Assembly (NCBI GenBank): GCA_018821305.1
Contig: JAHJMN010000002.1
Coordinates: 62,001-126,000 of the forward strand
Length of the DNA stretch: 64,000 bases
Reading direction: 5' to 3'
DNA from: Myxococcota bacterium
Lineage (GTDB): Bacteria > Myxococcota_A > Polyangia > HGW-17
The position numbers were made by a program, and so were the translations under genes. The notes under the pieces are model-generated. The model had not been told where the DNA came from. It did not search any database and worked only from the letters and a program-made list of their open reading frames with translations. Below are positions 27,531 through 36,001 of the stretch, piece after piece. Each line of letters opens with the position of its first letter. Within the stretch, counting starts at the first letter, position 1.

Positions 27531-28856
27531 TCAATGATGATCGGCAATTTCCTTTTGAAGACGTTTGGCTTCACGATTAAATGGAGCCTGTTCAAGTATT
27601 TCCTTTAGAATTGAATTTGCACGATTATATAGATTTGCCGCAATATATGTTTTTACAAGTAAAATCTTAAGATCTACGCATTTTTCATCTTTCGAAATTG
27701 CTTCGAGAAGTAAATCTCTTGCTTCCGACGTTTTTTTCATTTTAATCATGCATTCAACATACTTGATAACGGTTTGCGTTGAAGGATTTGCTTCGTGAGC
27801 AAGTTTAAAAAGATTCAGCGCCCGGTCACCATTTCCCATATTTTCTTCAATGGTACCCCGTGTAAGATATGTGTTTGAAATAACTTCAGAGGCCTGCTTT
27901 GAAATATCTTTATGCCATTTTTTATACTCTTCATTTTCAGGATCAAATGTCATAGCCAGATTAAAATGAGATGCTGCACCAGGGTAATTCTTCACCCCCA
28001 ACTGTTTTTTACCTTCTTCAAAGTGGATTTTTGCTTTGTTTATCCGCTCACGAATTCCATCTTCAAAGAATTTAAGCCTTTCAAGCTTTTTGGGTTTTTC
28101 CCTGATACCGGTAGGTTTTTCAGGTGGCACTTCTGCAGGAAGTTTTGAATTTTCACGAGTTATTTTAACTATACTATCTCTTATACGTCTTCTTCTTGCA
28201 TCTTTTTTATCTGGATCCATTTCTCCAGGAGCAACCATTTCATTGTCTTTTTTGAAATAATCAGCATAAACTTCCCCAAGTTTTGCTCGTTTCTCATCGG
28301 AATTCACAAGTTCATAAACTTCATTAATTGATTTGAAGAGATCTGTAAGAATTTCTTTAAAATGACTAATTTTTTTTCCGAAATACCTGTCCGGATGATA
28401 GATCAGAGTCATTTTCTGAAAACTGCGCTTAAGATCTCTGTCTGTAGATTGTGGAGTTATCCCGAATATTTCAAATGGGTTCAATTCATTGATGTGAGAT
28501 TTAAGAAAAAGTATTTCTTTTTGAAGCTCAACATCAATATCCAGAGAATGATCAATAAGTCTTTGATCTCTTTCTGATATTATTTTAGTAGTGGAAGATT
28601 CTTTTACTTTAACTTGATCAGGAGTGGAGCTTTTTTGCTCAGGAGGGTTTAGCTGTTTTAAAACACCCAGAGATTCTAGCCTTGTAATAATTTGATGGGT
28701 TTCTGCAACAGACTTTGCAATAATAAGAGAAATATCTTTTACCGTTTTAGTCCCATTACAATGACTTAAAATAAGCAATTCAATGGGATCCTGAGGTATT
28801 TTCTTCCAGAGTTTCTGATCCTGTAATTGGGGTTTTTGGGTTTCTGGGCTTGTCAT
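27531..28856 (-). CDS. J-domain/TPR co-chaperone with N-terminal winged-helix-like domain
   Basis: This protein has about 441 residues from the ATG at 28856, which has GAGG six bases upstream; an in-frame GTG at 28871 adds five residues. Domains: an N-terminal DUF4388-like helical domain (about 15-70, KDISLIIAKSVAETHQIITRL), a J-domain near 125-190 with the catalytic HPD at 154-156 (LIYHPDRYFG), a charged linker, and C-terminal TPR-like helices (about 270-441, GDRALNLFKLAHEANP). It should stimulate the ATPase of the adjacent DnaK-like protein. The layout (winged-helix-like, J, TPR) is typical of myxobacteria and relatives; the client is unknown. Confidence 0.86.
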   Translation of the reverse strand: MTSPETQKPQLQDQKLWKKIPQDPIELLILSHCNGTKTVKDISLIIAKSVAETHQIITRLESLGVLKQLNPPEQKSSTPDQVKVKESSTTKIISERDQRLIDHSLDIDVELQKEILFLKSHINELNPFEIFGITPQSTDRDLKRSFQKMTLIYHPDRYFGKKISHFKEILTDLFKSINEVYELVNSDEKRAKLGEVYADYFKKDNEMVAPGEMDPDKKDARRRRIRDSIVKITRENSKLPAEVPPEKPTGIREKPKKLERLKFFEDGIRERINKAKIHFEEGKKQLGVKNYPGAASHFNLAMTFDPENEEYKKWHKDISKQASEVISNTYLTRGTIEENMGNGDRALNLFKLAHEANPSTQTVIKYVECMIKMKKTSEARDLLLEAISKDEKCVDLKILLVKTYIAANLYNRANSILKEILEQAPFNREAKRLQKEIADHH

Positions 28857-28952
28857 GTATTCCTCAATCACTGAGATATTAACTTTTATTAAACATTAAA
28901 ACAAGTGCTTATTTTACAAATTAGACCGTATTCAAGGTATAGTGAATAAATA

Positions 28953-30077
28953 TTACGATTTCCGGAGAGTCCACAACTCTCTCGATAATCTCCTTATACA
29001 GTTTCTCAATTTTTCCTCAAATTCTGAAAGTGATGAAGGCGCCTGTTCTTCCGGGGGATCAATATTGAAAACTGGGAAACCATGTATTGCTTCACTCCCC
29101 CTCCCGGATATTATTATCATTTTTTTTCCTGCTTTTTCTGCTCTCTTAATAATTTCTCCGGTTATTTTTCCTGATAGAGACTGCAAATCAAAACAACCTT
29201 CTCCAGTAATTACCAAATCCGCCCATTTTAAATATTCATCGTATCCAAGCCAATCAAGTATAAATGGTGCTCCATGATACATATCCCAACCCAATATCCC
29301 GTTAAAAAGAATACAAATTCCTCCAGCGGCTCCATACCCAGGTTTATCTACAAAATCAACTCCTGTGGTCATACTTACTATTCTGGCAAGATTCTTAAGA
29401 CCCAGAGAAAAAAATTCTATCTCACCTGTTCTGGCTCCTTTCTGAGGACCAAATATCTCCGCTGCTCCGCTTTTTCCCATCAGTGGATTAAGGACATCAT
29501 GCAAAATTTTTACTTTCCTGCTTGCCAGATAATCGAAACTTTCAGGATAACTTAAAGATGAAAGCCCCGGAAGTGAGCCTCCTCCTCGAGATAAGTAATT
29601 TCCTTCAAAATCTCTGAATTCAAATCCTAAAGCCGACATCGCATCTTTACCGCCATCTATTGTTGCTGTTCCCCCCAGAGCGCAGATAACATCCATTTCT
29701 TCATGTCTATCGAAAACAATGGATAAAGCACGCCCCAACCCTTCGGAGCTTGTGATAATTGGCTTTCGTTCAAAACTTTTTAAAAGTTGATAACCAATTG
29801 TGTCTGCAGAGTCCAGAATGACAGTTTTTTGAGTTTCATTAACATAATAGCTTAAATTTATATCCCGGCGTAAAGGATCAACAGTGTTAAGATGATGAAT
29901 TTCATAACCACCACTTATACTTAGAGCTTTGGATGTTCCTTCACCCCCATCAGCTACGGAAACTCTTACAATTTCAGAGTCAGGCTGTAGTTTTTTTATT
30001 TCGTCTCCAATAATATCATTTACGATTTCAGAAGAGGCTACTGATTTAAACGAATCAGAAGAGATAAGGATATTCAT
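28953..30077 (-). CDS. Glycerate kinase (GlxK/GarK family)
   Basis: This 374-residue class I/II glycerate kinase phosphorylates D-glycerate with ATP to 2- or 3-phosphoglycerate. The family opening is clear: SSDSFKSVASSEIV and VSVADGGEGTSKAL. The middle has ALGGTATIDGGKDAMSALG and LHDVLNPLMG, and GAAGGICILFNG occurs near residue 250. Length and order fit PF02595. AAGGGG precedes the ATG. It has no metabolic neighbour, so its source of glycerate (glyoxylate or glucarate pathways) is unknown. Confidence 0.93.
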   Translation of the reverse strand: MNILISSDSFKSVASSEIVNDIIGDEIKKLQPDSEIVRVSVADGGEGTSKALSISGGYEIHHLNTVDPLRRDINLSYYVNETQKTVILDSADTIGYQLLKSFERKPIITSSEGLGRALSIVFDRHEEMDVICALGGTATIDGGKDAMSALGFEFRDFEGNYLSRGGGSLPGLSSLSYPESFDYLASRKVKILHDVLNPLMGKSGAAEIFGPQKGARTGEIEFFSLGLKNLARIVSMTTGVDFVDKPGYGAAGGICILFNGILGWDMYHGAPFILDWLGYDEYLKWADLVITGEGCFDLQSLSGKITGEIIKRAEKAGKKMIIISGRGSEAIHGFPVFNIDPPEEQAPSSLSEFEEKLRNCIRRLSRELWTLRKS

Positions 30078-30456
30078 TTTACCCCTTAGATATCCCGAAA
30101 AGTTTCCGGAATAAACTTTTTACTTTGCATTAAAAATACTCTTTTCAGTTTTTTTTTCAAGAGGGCAATTTATTTTTTTTATGAAAACTTAATCTAAAGC
30201 AAATAATATTGAATTAATTATCTTTTATCTGAAAAATAAAATAAAATATTTATTATATTGCAAATACTTACCTTGTTGATTTACTTAGTTACTGTCCTGA
30301 AATACGGTTCTTTCTTTTTTTCGAATGCTTTTCGCTTCAGGACAAAAACACACTTTGTCACTGTGCAGAATAAGGGTTTTTATTTTCGACCCATTTCTGC
30401 TCCAGAACTTTCACTAATTGGTAGAGGTTTAATGCTTTTACTTATGGAGTTAATTT
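30078..30456. other. Intergenic region between glycerate kinase and M16 protease genes
   Basis: This is a 379-base, very AT-rich divergent region. It holds promoters for both genes and an R1 left half at 30281-30345. The bases 30160-30260 are almost purely A/T. No tRNA, riboswitch or short gene was recognised; an 85-codon frame starting at 30258 overlaps the protease start in another frame and lacks support. Confidence 0.5.
30281..30345 (+). repeat. R1 repeat, left half only
   Basis: TACTTAGTTACTGTCCTGAA and AATACGG match the left terminal repeat, and TTCGCTTCAGGAC matches the hairpin 1 right arm. The whole right half is missing, so only hairpin 1 (about 9 bp) remains. It lies in plus orientation about 110 bases upstream of the protease start. 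Confidence 0.7.
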
Positions 30457-33033
30457 ATGGAAAAAAAATCTGTAATTACAGAAATAGCCTCAGGAATTCA
30501 TTCAAGCATCCTTGATTGTGGACTTGAGATAACAGTTGAGACAATCCGAAGCAACCCTGTTGTTGCAGTTTACGCCCTTGTAAAAGCTGGAAGTGCCTGT
30601 GAGGAAACTCCTTCGGAAGCTGGGATTTCTCATGTTATAGAGCATATGCTTTTCAAAGGTACTCCTTCAAGAAAAACAGGGGAAATAGCTTCGGAAATTG
30701 AAGGAGCTGGCGGAGATCTGAACGCATGGACGTCCTTTGATGAAACAGTATTTCATATGACACTCCCTTCAGACAGTGTTTTTAAGGGAATAGATGTTGT
30801 TTGTGATGCCCTTTTTAATTCACTTTTTGACTCAGACGAACTTGAAAGAGAAAAAGAGGTTATCATTGAAGAAATACGACACGGAGAAAACAGTCCGGGT
30901 CATCTTACGAGTGATACTTTATTCAGAACATCTTATGGTAAGTTTCCATATGCTAAACCAATTATCGGAACAAAAGACTCAGTTTCCGCAATGACGGTAA
31001 AGGATTTAAAGAGATATCATGCCAGATGGTATCAACCCTCAAATATACATCTAGTTATAGTAGGAGATGTTGATCCTGTTGAAACTATTGAATTTACAGT
31101 TAAATTGTTAAGTAAAGTTAAAAATACAAAGACTAAGTCTGTTAAAAATCCTATCTTCACGGCTCCTGAATCAAGTGTAGTCGTAAATAAATCCAAGTTT
31201 AATCAGGCATATCTTAACATCGGATTTCCCGTTAACGCCTTTGATATGAATAAAACACCTGTTCTTGATCTATTAAGTATGATTCTTGGTGAAGGAGAGA
31301 GCAGCATAATTCAGAAGAGACTTAAGTACACAGAAAAACTTGTCCTTGATAGCTATGTTTGGAGCTTTACTCCAAAAATGGAAGGTCTTTTTATAGCTGG
31401 AGCACTTCTTTCCCCGGAAAATGTCATTGATACTGTAAGAATAATTATTGAAGAACTCAGTTCTTCTGAAAAAATTACAATTCATGATTTAAATAAAGCA
31501 CGAACAACACTGAAAAGCGAAGAAATTTCCCAGATGCAAACAGTGGGCGGAATTGCCAGAAAACGCGTTTACTTTCTTTCTATAAATAACAAATATCTTG
31601 GAGATCATGAGTATTTTAAAGCTATTGACTCCGTCACTTTAGAAGACATTAAACTTGCAGCCAGAGAAATTGCTTCTGCACCTGTATTTATTTCAGTTAC
31701 AGTGCCTGAAGATGCTTCCATTTCCGAAAAAGAAATATTTAAAGTTTTAAACTCAAAAACTCGGACAACACCAGCCATCATCTCACAAAAGAATCGCTCC
31801 GTTACCCGGACTCTCAGCAACGGTATCCGAATTGCTTTTATTGAAGACAAGTCTATTCCTTTTATAAGTATGAGAGGCGGTTTTACTGGGGGCCTTCTCA
31901 GTGAGACTCCTGAAATTTCAGGAATTTCCCCCATGCTTTCATCTCTACTTGTTAGAGGTACTCACTTGCATACTGGGGACGAACTACATGAATTTATTGA
32001 AAGTTCAGGTGGAACGATTCTAGGTTTTTCCGGGAGAAGCTCTCTTGGCGTCAGGGTTGATATTCTTTCTGAAAACATGCGAATTGGACTTAAATCTCTC
32101 ATCGAATGCATCAGATTTCCATCTTTTGATATGGATGAAATTTCAACGGAGAAACAGCGAATATCAATGAGCCTTGATGCAGAAAAAGATCGTCACAGCA
32201 TTCAGGTTTCCCGTCTATTTGAACAGTCTATTTATCCTGAAGATCACCCATATTGGCTAAATATTAATGGAACAAAAACTACAACATCAAGAATCTCCAG
32301 AAAAAAACTGCTTGAGCATTTTGCTGAGAACTATCCCGTTTCTGAACTTGTATTCGCTGGCTGTGGGGATGCTGACGGTGAAGAATTTGCCGATATGATT
32401 GAGAATTCTTTCCGTGACTGTCGACCGAAAAAAAGAAAGTTACAACTTCCAACAGAAATCGAAAATAAAGTCAGTGCAAAAACAGTGACTGCATATAAAG
32501 ATATCACTCAGAATCACATTATTGTCGGTACTCTGGGTGTCGATATCAAATCGGAAGACCGTTTTATCCTCGACGTAATTTCACGTATTTTATCAGGACA
32601 ATCAGGCCGACTTTTCCTGGATCTGAGAGATCGTGAAAGTCTGGCATATCAAGTTTCTTCATGGTCCATTGAGGGTCTGGCTCCTGGATTTTTCGGTTCT
32701 TATATCGTAACAAGGCCCGAAGAGAGCCAGCGGGCTATTGATGGTATTTACAAACATTATAAAATGTTAAGGCAAGATAAAGTTCCTGCTGAAGAACTTG
32801 CTAGAACGATAATTCATATGAAGGGTACTCATAAAATTGCTCTCCAGAAAAGAAGTTCCATAGCAGCGGCGGCCTTTTTCGGTGAATTATATGGTATCGG
32901 GTTCGATTCTTATCGAAACCTTACGCAAAGACTTGAAAGAGTGACCGCAAATGATATAAAGAGAGTAGCTGAGCAGTACCTGAATGAAGACCGACTTGTT
33001 ACTGCAATATATGGCCCATGGATAAAGTGGTAA
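30457..33033 (+). CDS. M16 family zinc metalloprotease, two-module
   Basis: This 858-residue insulinase/pitrilysin-family protease has two M16 halves. The N-terminal half has the inverted zinc motif HVIEH (residues 59-63) and, about 75 residues later, the downstream glutamate in EEIRHGEN. The C-terminal half (about 430-858) keeps the fold (GGLLSETPEISGISPM) but not the zinc ligands, the usual arrangement. There is no clear signal peptide. GGAG lies seven bases before the ATG. The neighbouring Ser/Thr kinase begins five bases downstream, so the two are cotranscribed. The substrate is probably a peptide or secreted protein; this is inference. Confidence 0.92.
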   Translation: MEKKSVITEIASGIHSSILDCGLEITVETIRSNPVVAVYALVKAGSACEETPSEAGISHVIEHMLFKGTPSRKTGEIASEIEGAGGDLNAWTSFDETVFHMTLPSDSVFKGIDVVCDALFNSLFDSDELEREKEVIIEEIRHGENSPGHLTSDTLFRTSYGKFPYAKPIIGTKDSVSAMTVKDLKRYHARWYQPSNIHLVIVGDVDPVETIEFTVKLLSKVKNTKTKSVKNPIFTAPESSVVVNKSKFNQAYLNIGFPVNAFDMNKTPVLDLLSMILGEGESSIIQKRLKYTEKLVLDSYVWSFTPKMEGLFIAGALLSPENVIDTVRIIIEELSSSEKITIHDLNKARTTLKSEEISQMQTVGGIARKRVYFLSINNKYLGDHEYFKAIDSVTLEDIKLAAREIASAPVFISVTVPEDASISEKEIFKVLNSKTRTTPAIISQKNRSVTRTLSNGIRIAFIEDKSIPFISMRGGFTGGLLSETPEISGISPMLSSLLVRGTHLHTGDELHEFIESSGGTILGFSGRSSLGVRVDILSENMRIGLKSLIECIRFPSFDMDEISTEKQRISMSLDAEKDRHSIQVSRLFEQSIYPEDHPYWLNINGTKTTTSRISRKKLLEHFAENYPVSELVFAGCGDADGEEFADMIENSFRDCRPKKRKLQLPTEIENKVSAKTVTAYKDITQNHIIVGTLGVDIKSEDRFILDVISRILSGQSGRLFLDLRDRESLAYQVSSWSIEGLAPGFFGSYIVTRPEESQRAIDGIYKHYKMLRQDKVPAEELARTIIHMKGTHKIALQKRSSIAAAAFFGELYGIGFDSYRNLTQRLERVTANDIKRVAEQYLNEDRLVTAIYGPWIKW

Positions 33034-33037
33034 AGTT

Positions 33038-35173
33038 TTGACCAGAGATAACGATAATAACAATCTGGAAACCGGCAAAAAAGGGCCGGTAAATTCTGAA
33101 CCACGACCGGAAGGGTCCATGGACAATTCTATTCATTCTTCTTCAACCTCGATAATTAATGAAAAGCCTTTACTAAAAACATCGGCAAACATTGAAGAAA
33201 GAGTTCCGACTGTAGAAACGGCTGGAATAACAACATCTTCAGAAAACAGGATTTCCAGGGAAGGCCCTTTAAGCGGATCCCTTTTTGAAGGAAAGTACAA
33301 AGTAGGTGAATTGATTGGCGAAGGCGGAATGGGTCAGGTTTACAAAGCGACCCACGTAATGATGAAGAAAACCGTTGCTCTAAAAATTCTTCAGAGCGTC
33401 CTTAGTTCCCAGATTGACATTGTTGAAAGATTCCGCAGGGAAGCGGAGTCTGCAGGAAAACTTAGAAATCCTCATATAATTAATGTTCTTGATTTCGGTC
33501 GTAATTCTGACGGCATTTTTTATCTTGTAATGGAATTTGTGGAAGGAATTCCTCTTTCAAATTATCTTTTTGAAGGACCTATGGATTGGCGAAGAGCCTG
33601 TAGAATCATGATGCAGATTCTTACCGCCCTCGAAGAAGCTCATAAAAACGGAATCATCCACCGGGATCTTAAACCCGACAACATAATGATCAGTACCGAA
33701 GAAGGTGGCGAAGAATTCGTAAAAATTTTGGATTTTGGTATTGCCAAACTTGCAGAAGGCGAAGAGCGTGGAATGCAAGTTACCAGAGCTGGAATGATTT
33801 TCGGAACCCCCTCCTATATCAGTCCGGAGCAGGCAAAGGGTCAAAGTGTTACTGGATCCAGTGATATTTACAGTGCTGGAATCATTTTCTTCCAGATGGT
33901 CACTGGAAAACTGCCTTTTACTGCTAATTCAACCATTGACCTTATCAATAAGCATATTAAAGAACCCCCACCATCTCCACGATCTTTACGTCCGGATCTT
34001 CCACCAGATATTGAAATTCTCATTTTACGTGCCCTTGCAAAAAAACCAAAGGATCGCCCTAAAAATGCTTTTGAAATGAAAGCTATTATTGGGAATGCTC
34101 TTCATCTCACAAAGTTTATAGAAACACAGTCTATTGGTGTTAGCGGTAAAGTTTCCGATTTTTTTGTATCCACATTCGGAAAAGTGGTTATGTCCATTAG
34201 TACGATAAGTATTTTAGCTGGTCTTTTTTATTTTATGTTTCTTAAAGATTCTCCAGAAGATAGCAAAAATACCACCGATACAGATAAAAAAATAATAACT
34301 AAGCCTATAGAACAAGTTAAAACTGACAATCCAAAAACAGATATCGATGTGATTGAGCTTCTTATTAAAAAAGATAAATTAACGGAAGCTCTTTCCATTG
34401 CTGATGAGGATATAAAAAAGAATCCTGGTAATAAAAAAGCTATTGAAAACTTACAAAAAGTCAGAAAGCTCTTTGTTGAGAAAGCAAAAAAGACTGTTCT
34501 GGTAGAACTTGCAGCAATAAATGAACCCATACTACTCGATCAGTATATAGTTAAACTAAAAAAATGGCTTGACTGGCTACCTACGGATGGTGATCTTAAT
34601 TATTTCCTCGCAATGGCTTACTCCCAACAGAAAAATCATTCCAAAGCCATAAACCATCTGAGTAAATCTCTTCTCCTCAAACCAACACTTAAAAACCAGA
34701 AGGAAATAAAAGCGTTTATAGGAAAATATATAAGGGATAAACACCAATGGATCCGATCCCTCATTGTAAAAGTAATAAAAGAATCCTATGGCGGCGCCAA
34801 CGTTGGAGATCTTGCGTTTCTTATTCCAATAATTAATGACAATAAAATTGATGTTGATGAAAGATATGAAATTTACAAGTTTGCCCTTCTTAGAGGAATT
34901 TCCAGTGGTATTGACGAACGAGGTTTCTGGGAATACCAATTGAAGTGGTCCACTAGTTGTAAAGTCAGACAGGAATCATGCAAATGGTTTGAAAATCATG
35001 GCATTAGAACAGATGTTAAATTTCTCCAGAAGGAATTTAAAGTTAAGTATTTCAAAACTGGCGGAGGCGTCAGGGTTAATGCAAATTGTTATCGTAAAGA
35101 ATTAACCTCAGCTATTGTCGCAGCAGGAAAACGCAAAACACCCCCAATGAAATCTGAGCCTGTAATGAATTAA
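33038..35173 (+). CDS. Ser/Thr protein kinase with one membrane segment and helical sensor region
   Basis: This 711-residue Hanks-type kinase has its kinase domain at about 85-350, with GEGGMG loop, VALKIL lysine, HRDLKPDN (about 206), DFG (about 231) and GTPSYISPEQAKG. All catalytic residues are present. A membrane helix follows (about 383-402, ISTISILAGLFYFMF). The extracytoplasmic part contains TPR-like repeats (LNYFLAMAYSQQKNHSKAI) and a HEAT-like C-terminal region. The N-terminal 80 residues are Asn/Ser-rich and disordered. The TTG at 33038 is used here, 4 bases after the protease stop; an ATG at 33119 would shorten only the disordered part. Its targets may include the FHA proteins in this window. 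Confidence 0.93.
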   Translation: MTRDNDNNNLETGKKGPVNSEPRPEGSMDNSIHSSSTSIINEKPLLKTSANIEERVPTVETAGITTSSENRISREGPLSGSLFEGKYKVGELIGEGGMGQVYKATHVMMKKTVALKILQSVLSSQIDIVERFRREAESAGKLRNPHIINVLDFGRNSDGIFYLVMEFVEGIPLSNYLFEGPMDWRRACRIMMQILTALEEAHKNGIIHRDLKPDNIMISTEEGGEEFVKILDFGIAKLAEGEERGMQVTRAGMIFGTPSYISPEQAKGQSVTGSSDIYSAGIIFFQMVTGKLPFTANSTIDLINKHIKEPPPSPRSLRPDLPPDIEILILRALAKKPKDRPKNAFEMKAIIGNALHLTKFIETQSIGVSGKVSDFFVSTFGKVVMSISTISILAGLFYFMFLKDSPEDSKNTTDTDKKIITKPIEQVKTDNPKTDIDVIELLIKKDKLTEALSIADEDIKKNPGNKKAIENLQKVRKLFVEKAKKTVLVELAAINEPILLDQYIVKLKKWLDWLPTDGDLNYFLAMAYSQQKNHSKAINHLSKSLLLKPTLKNQKEIKAFIGKYIRDKHQWIRSLIVKVIKESYGGANVGDLAFLIPIINDNKIDVDERYEIYKFALLRGISSGIDERGFWEYQLKWSTSCKVRQESCKWFENHGIRTDVKFLQKEFKVKYFKTGGGVRVNANCYRKELTSAIVAAGKRKTPPMKSEPVMN

Positions 35174-35222
35174 TTTCTATTCTTTCAATTGCAGGTTTCC
35201 GGACAACAACCGAATTTAAGTT

Positions 35223-35999
35223 ATGAATCAAATCATTGCAGCATTCCTACTTGGTCTTAGTTTTAATAACTTATGGATTTGTGCCATTCTTGTTTTTACT
35301 TTGCAAACTACAGGAACAAAAACTGTAATCGGATATATTATTGGTCGAACTGTCATAATATTGGTTATTTCACTTGTTTTAGGTTTTTTAGGTACGCATC
35401 TCCCTGTGAAACCATGGTTTTTTAACTTTATCAGTGGACTATTACTTATTCTTTTTGCTGTTTATATGCATGCGACAATAGTTGCAGGCTGGATTCCTTA
35501 CTGGCGAAGGAAAACTCTTCAAGGGTCCTCACCTGCGTCTTGCCATGGCGACTGCAGCAGTTGCGGTATTAAAGAAACCGCTGAATATCGAAATGCGTGC
35601 AAAGACTGTAATGACTCCGGCGAATGTCTTGCAGGTTCTGCTGAATTTGCGGATATCACCAGAAATTCAAGACAAAAATGGAATCATGATGTTCAAGAAA
35701 ATCCATCTCCAGAAGGATTCTGGTTTGGTTTTTCCGTTGGTGCATTCAGAGGTGGTGCCGTTTGTGCAAAACTTGCGGTTTTATTGCCATTGTTTTTAGA
35801 AAGCGGGGTATTAAAAGCCGGGTTAATGGCTATCACTTTCAGTATATCTTCATCTATTTATCCGATAGCTGGATTTTTCATTGGTAAATATGCTCTTGGA
35901 CTTATGAAATACCGTAAACCACTCTTTATTGCAGGGAATATCTCATTGATTTTTCTTGGTCTTTTTTATCTATATCGCAGCATCAGTCACGTGCTTTAA
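35223..35999 (+). CDS. Six-helix membrane protein with a cysteine-rich loop
   Basis: This 258-residue protein has about six predicted membrane helices, three on each side of a roughly 70-residue hydrophilic loop. The loop holds six cysteines (107, 111, 114, 126, 129, 135), spaced C-x3-C-x2-C-x11-C-x2-C-x5-C, which could bind iron-sulfur or zinc. The helices pack small residues (GFWFGFSVGAFRGGAVCAK) in the manner of CcdA/DsbD/TauE-type transporters. I do not recognise the family; a redox or metal-handling membrane protein is a reasonable guess. It begins 49 bases after the kinase gene and converges on the giant helicase gene. Confidence 0.6.
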   Translation: MNQIIAAFLLGLSFNNLWICAILVFTLQTTGTKTVIGYIIGRTVIILVISLVLGFLGTHLPVKPWFFNFISGLLLILFAVYMHATIVAGWIPYWRRKTLQGSSPASCHGDCSSCGIKETAEYRNACKDCNDSGECLAGSAEFADITRNSRQKWNHDVQENPSPEGFWFGFSVGAFRGGAVCAKLAVLLPLFLESGVLKAGLMAITFSISSSIYPIAGFFIGKYALGLMKYRKPLFIAGNISLIFLGLFYLYRSISHVL

Positions 36000-36001
36000 T
36001 T

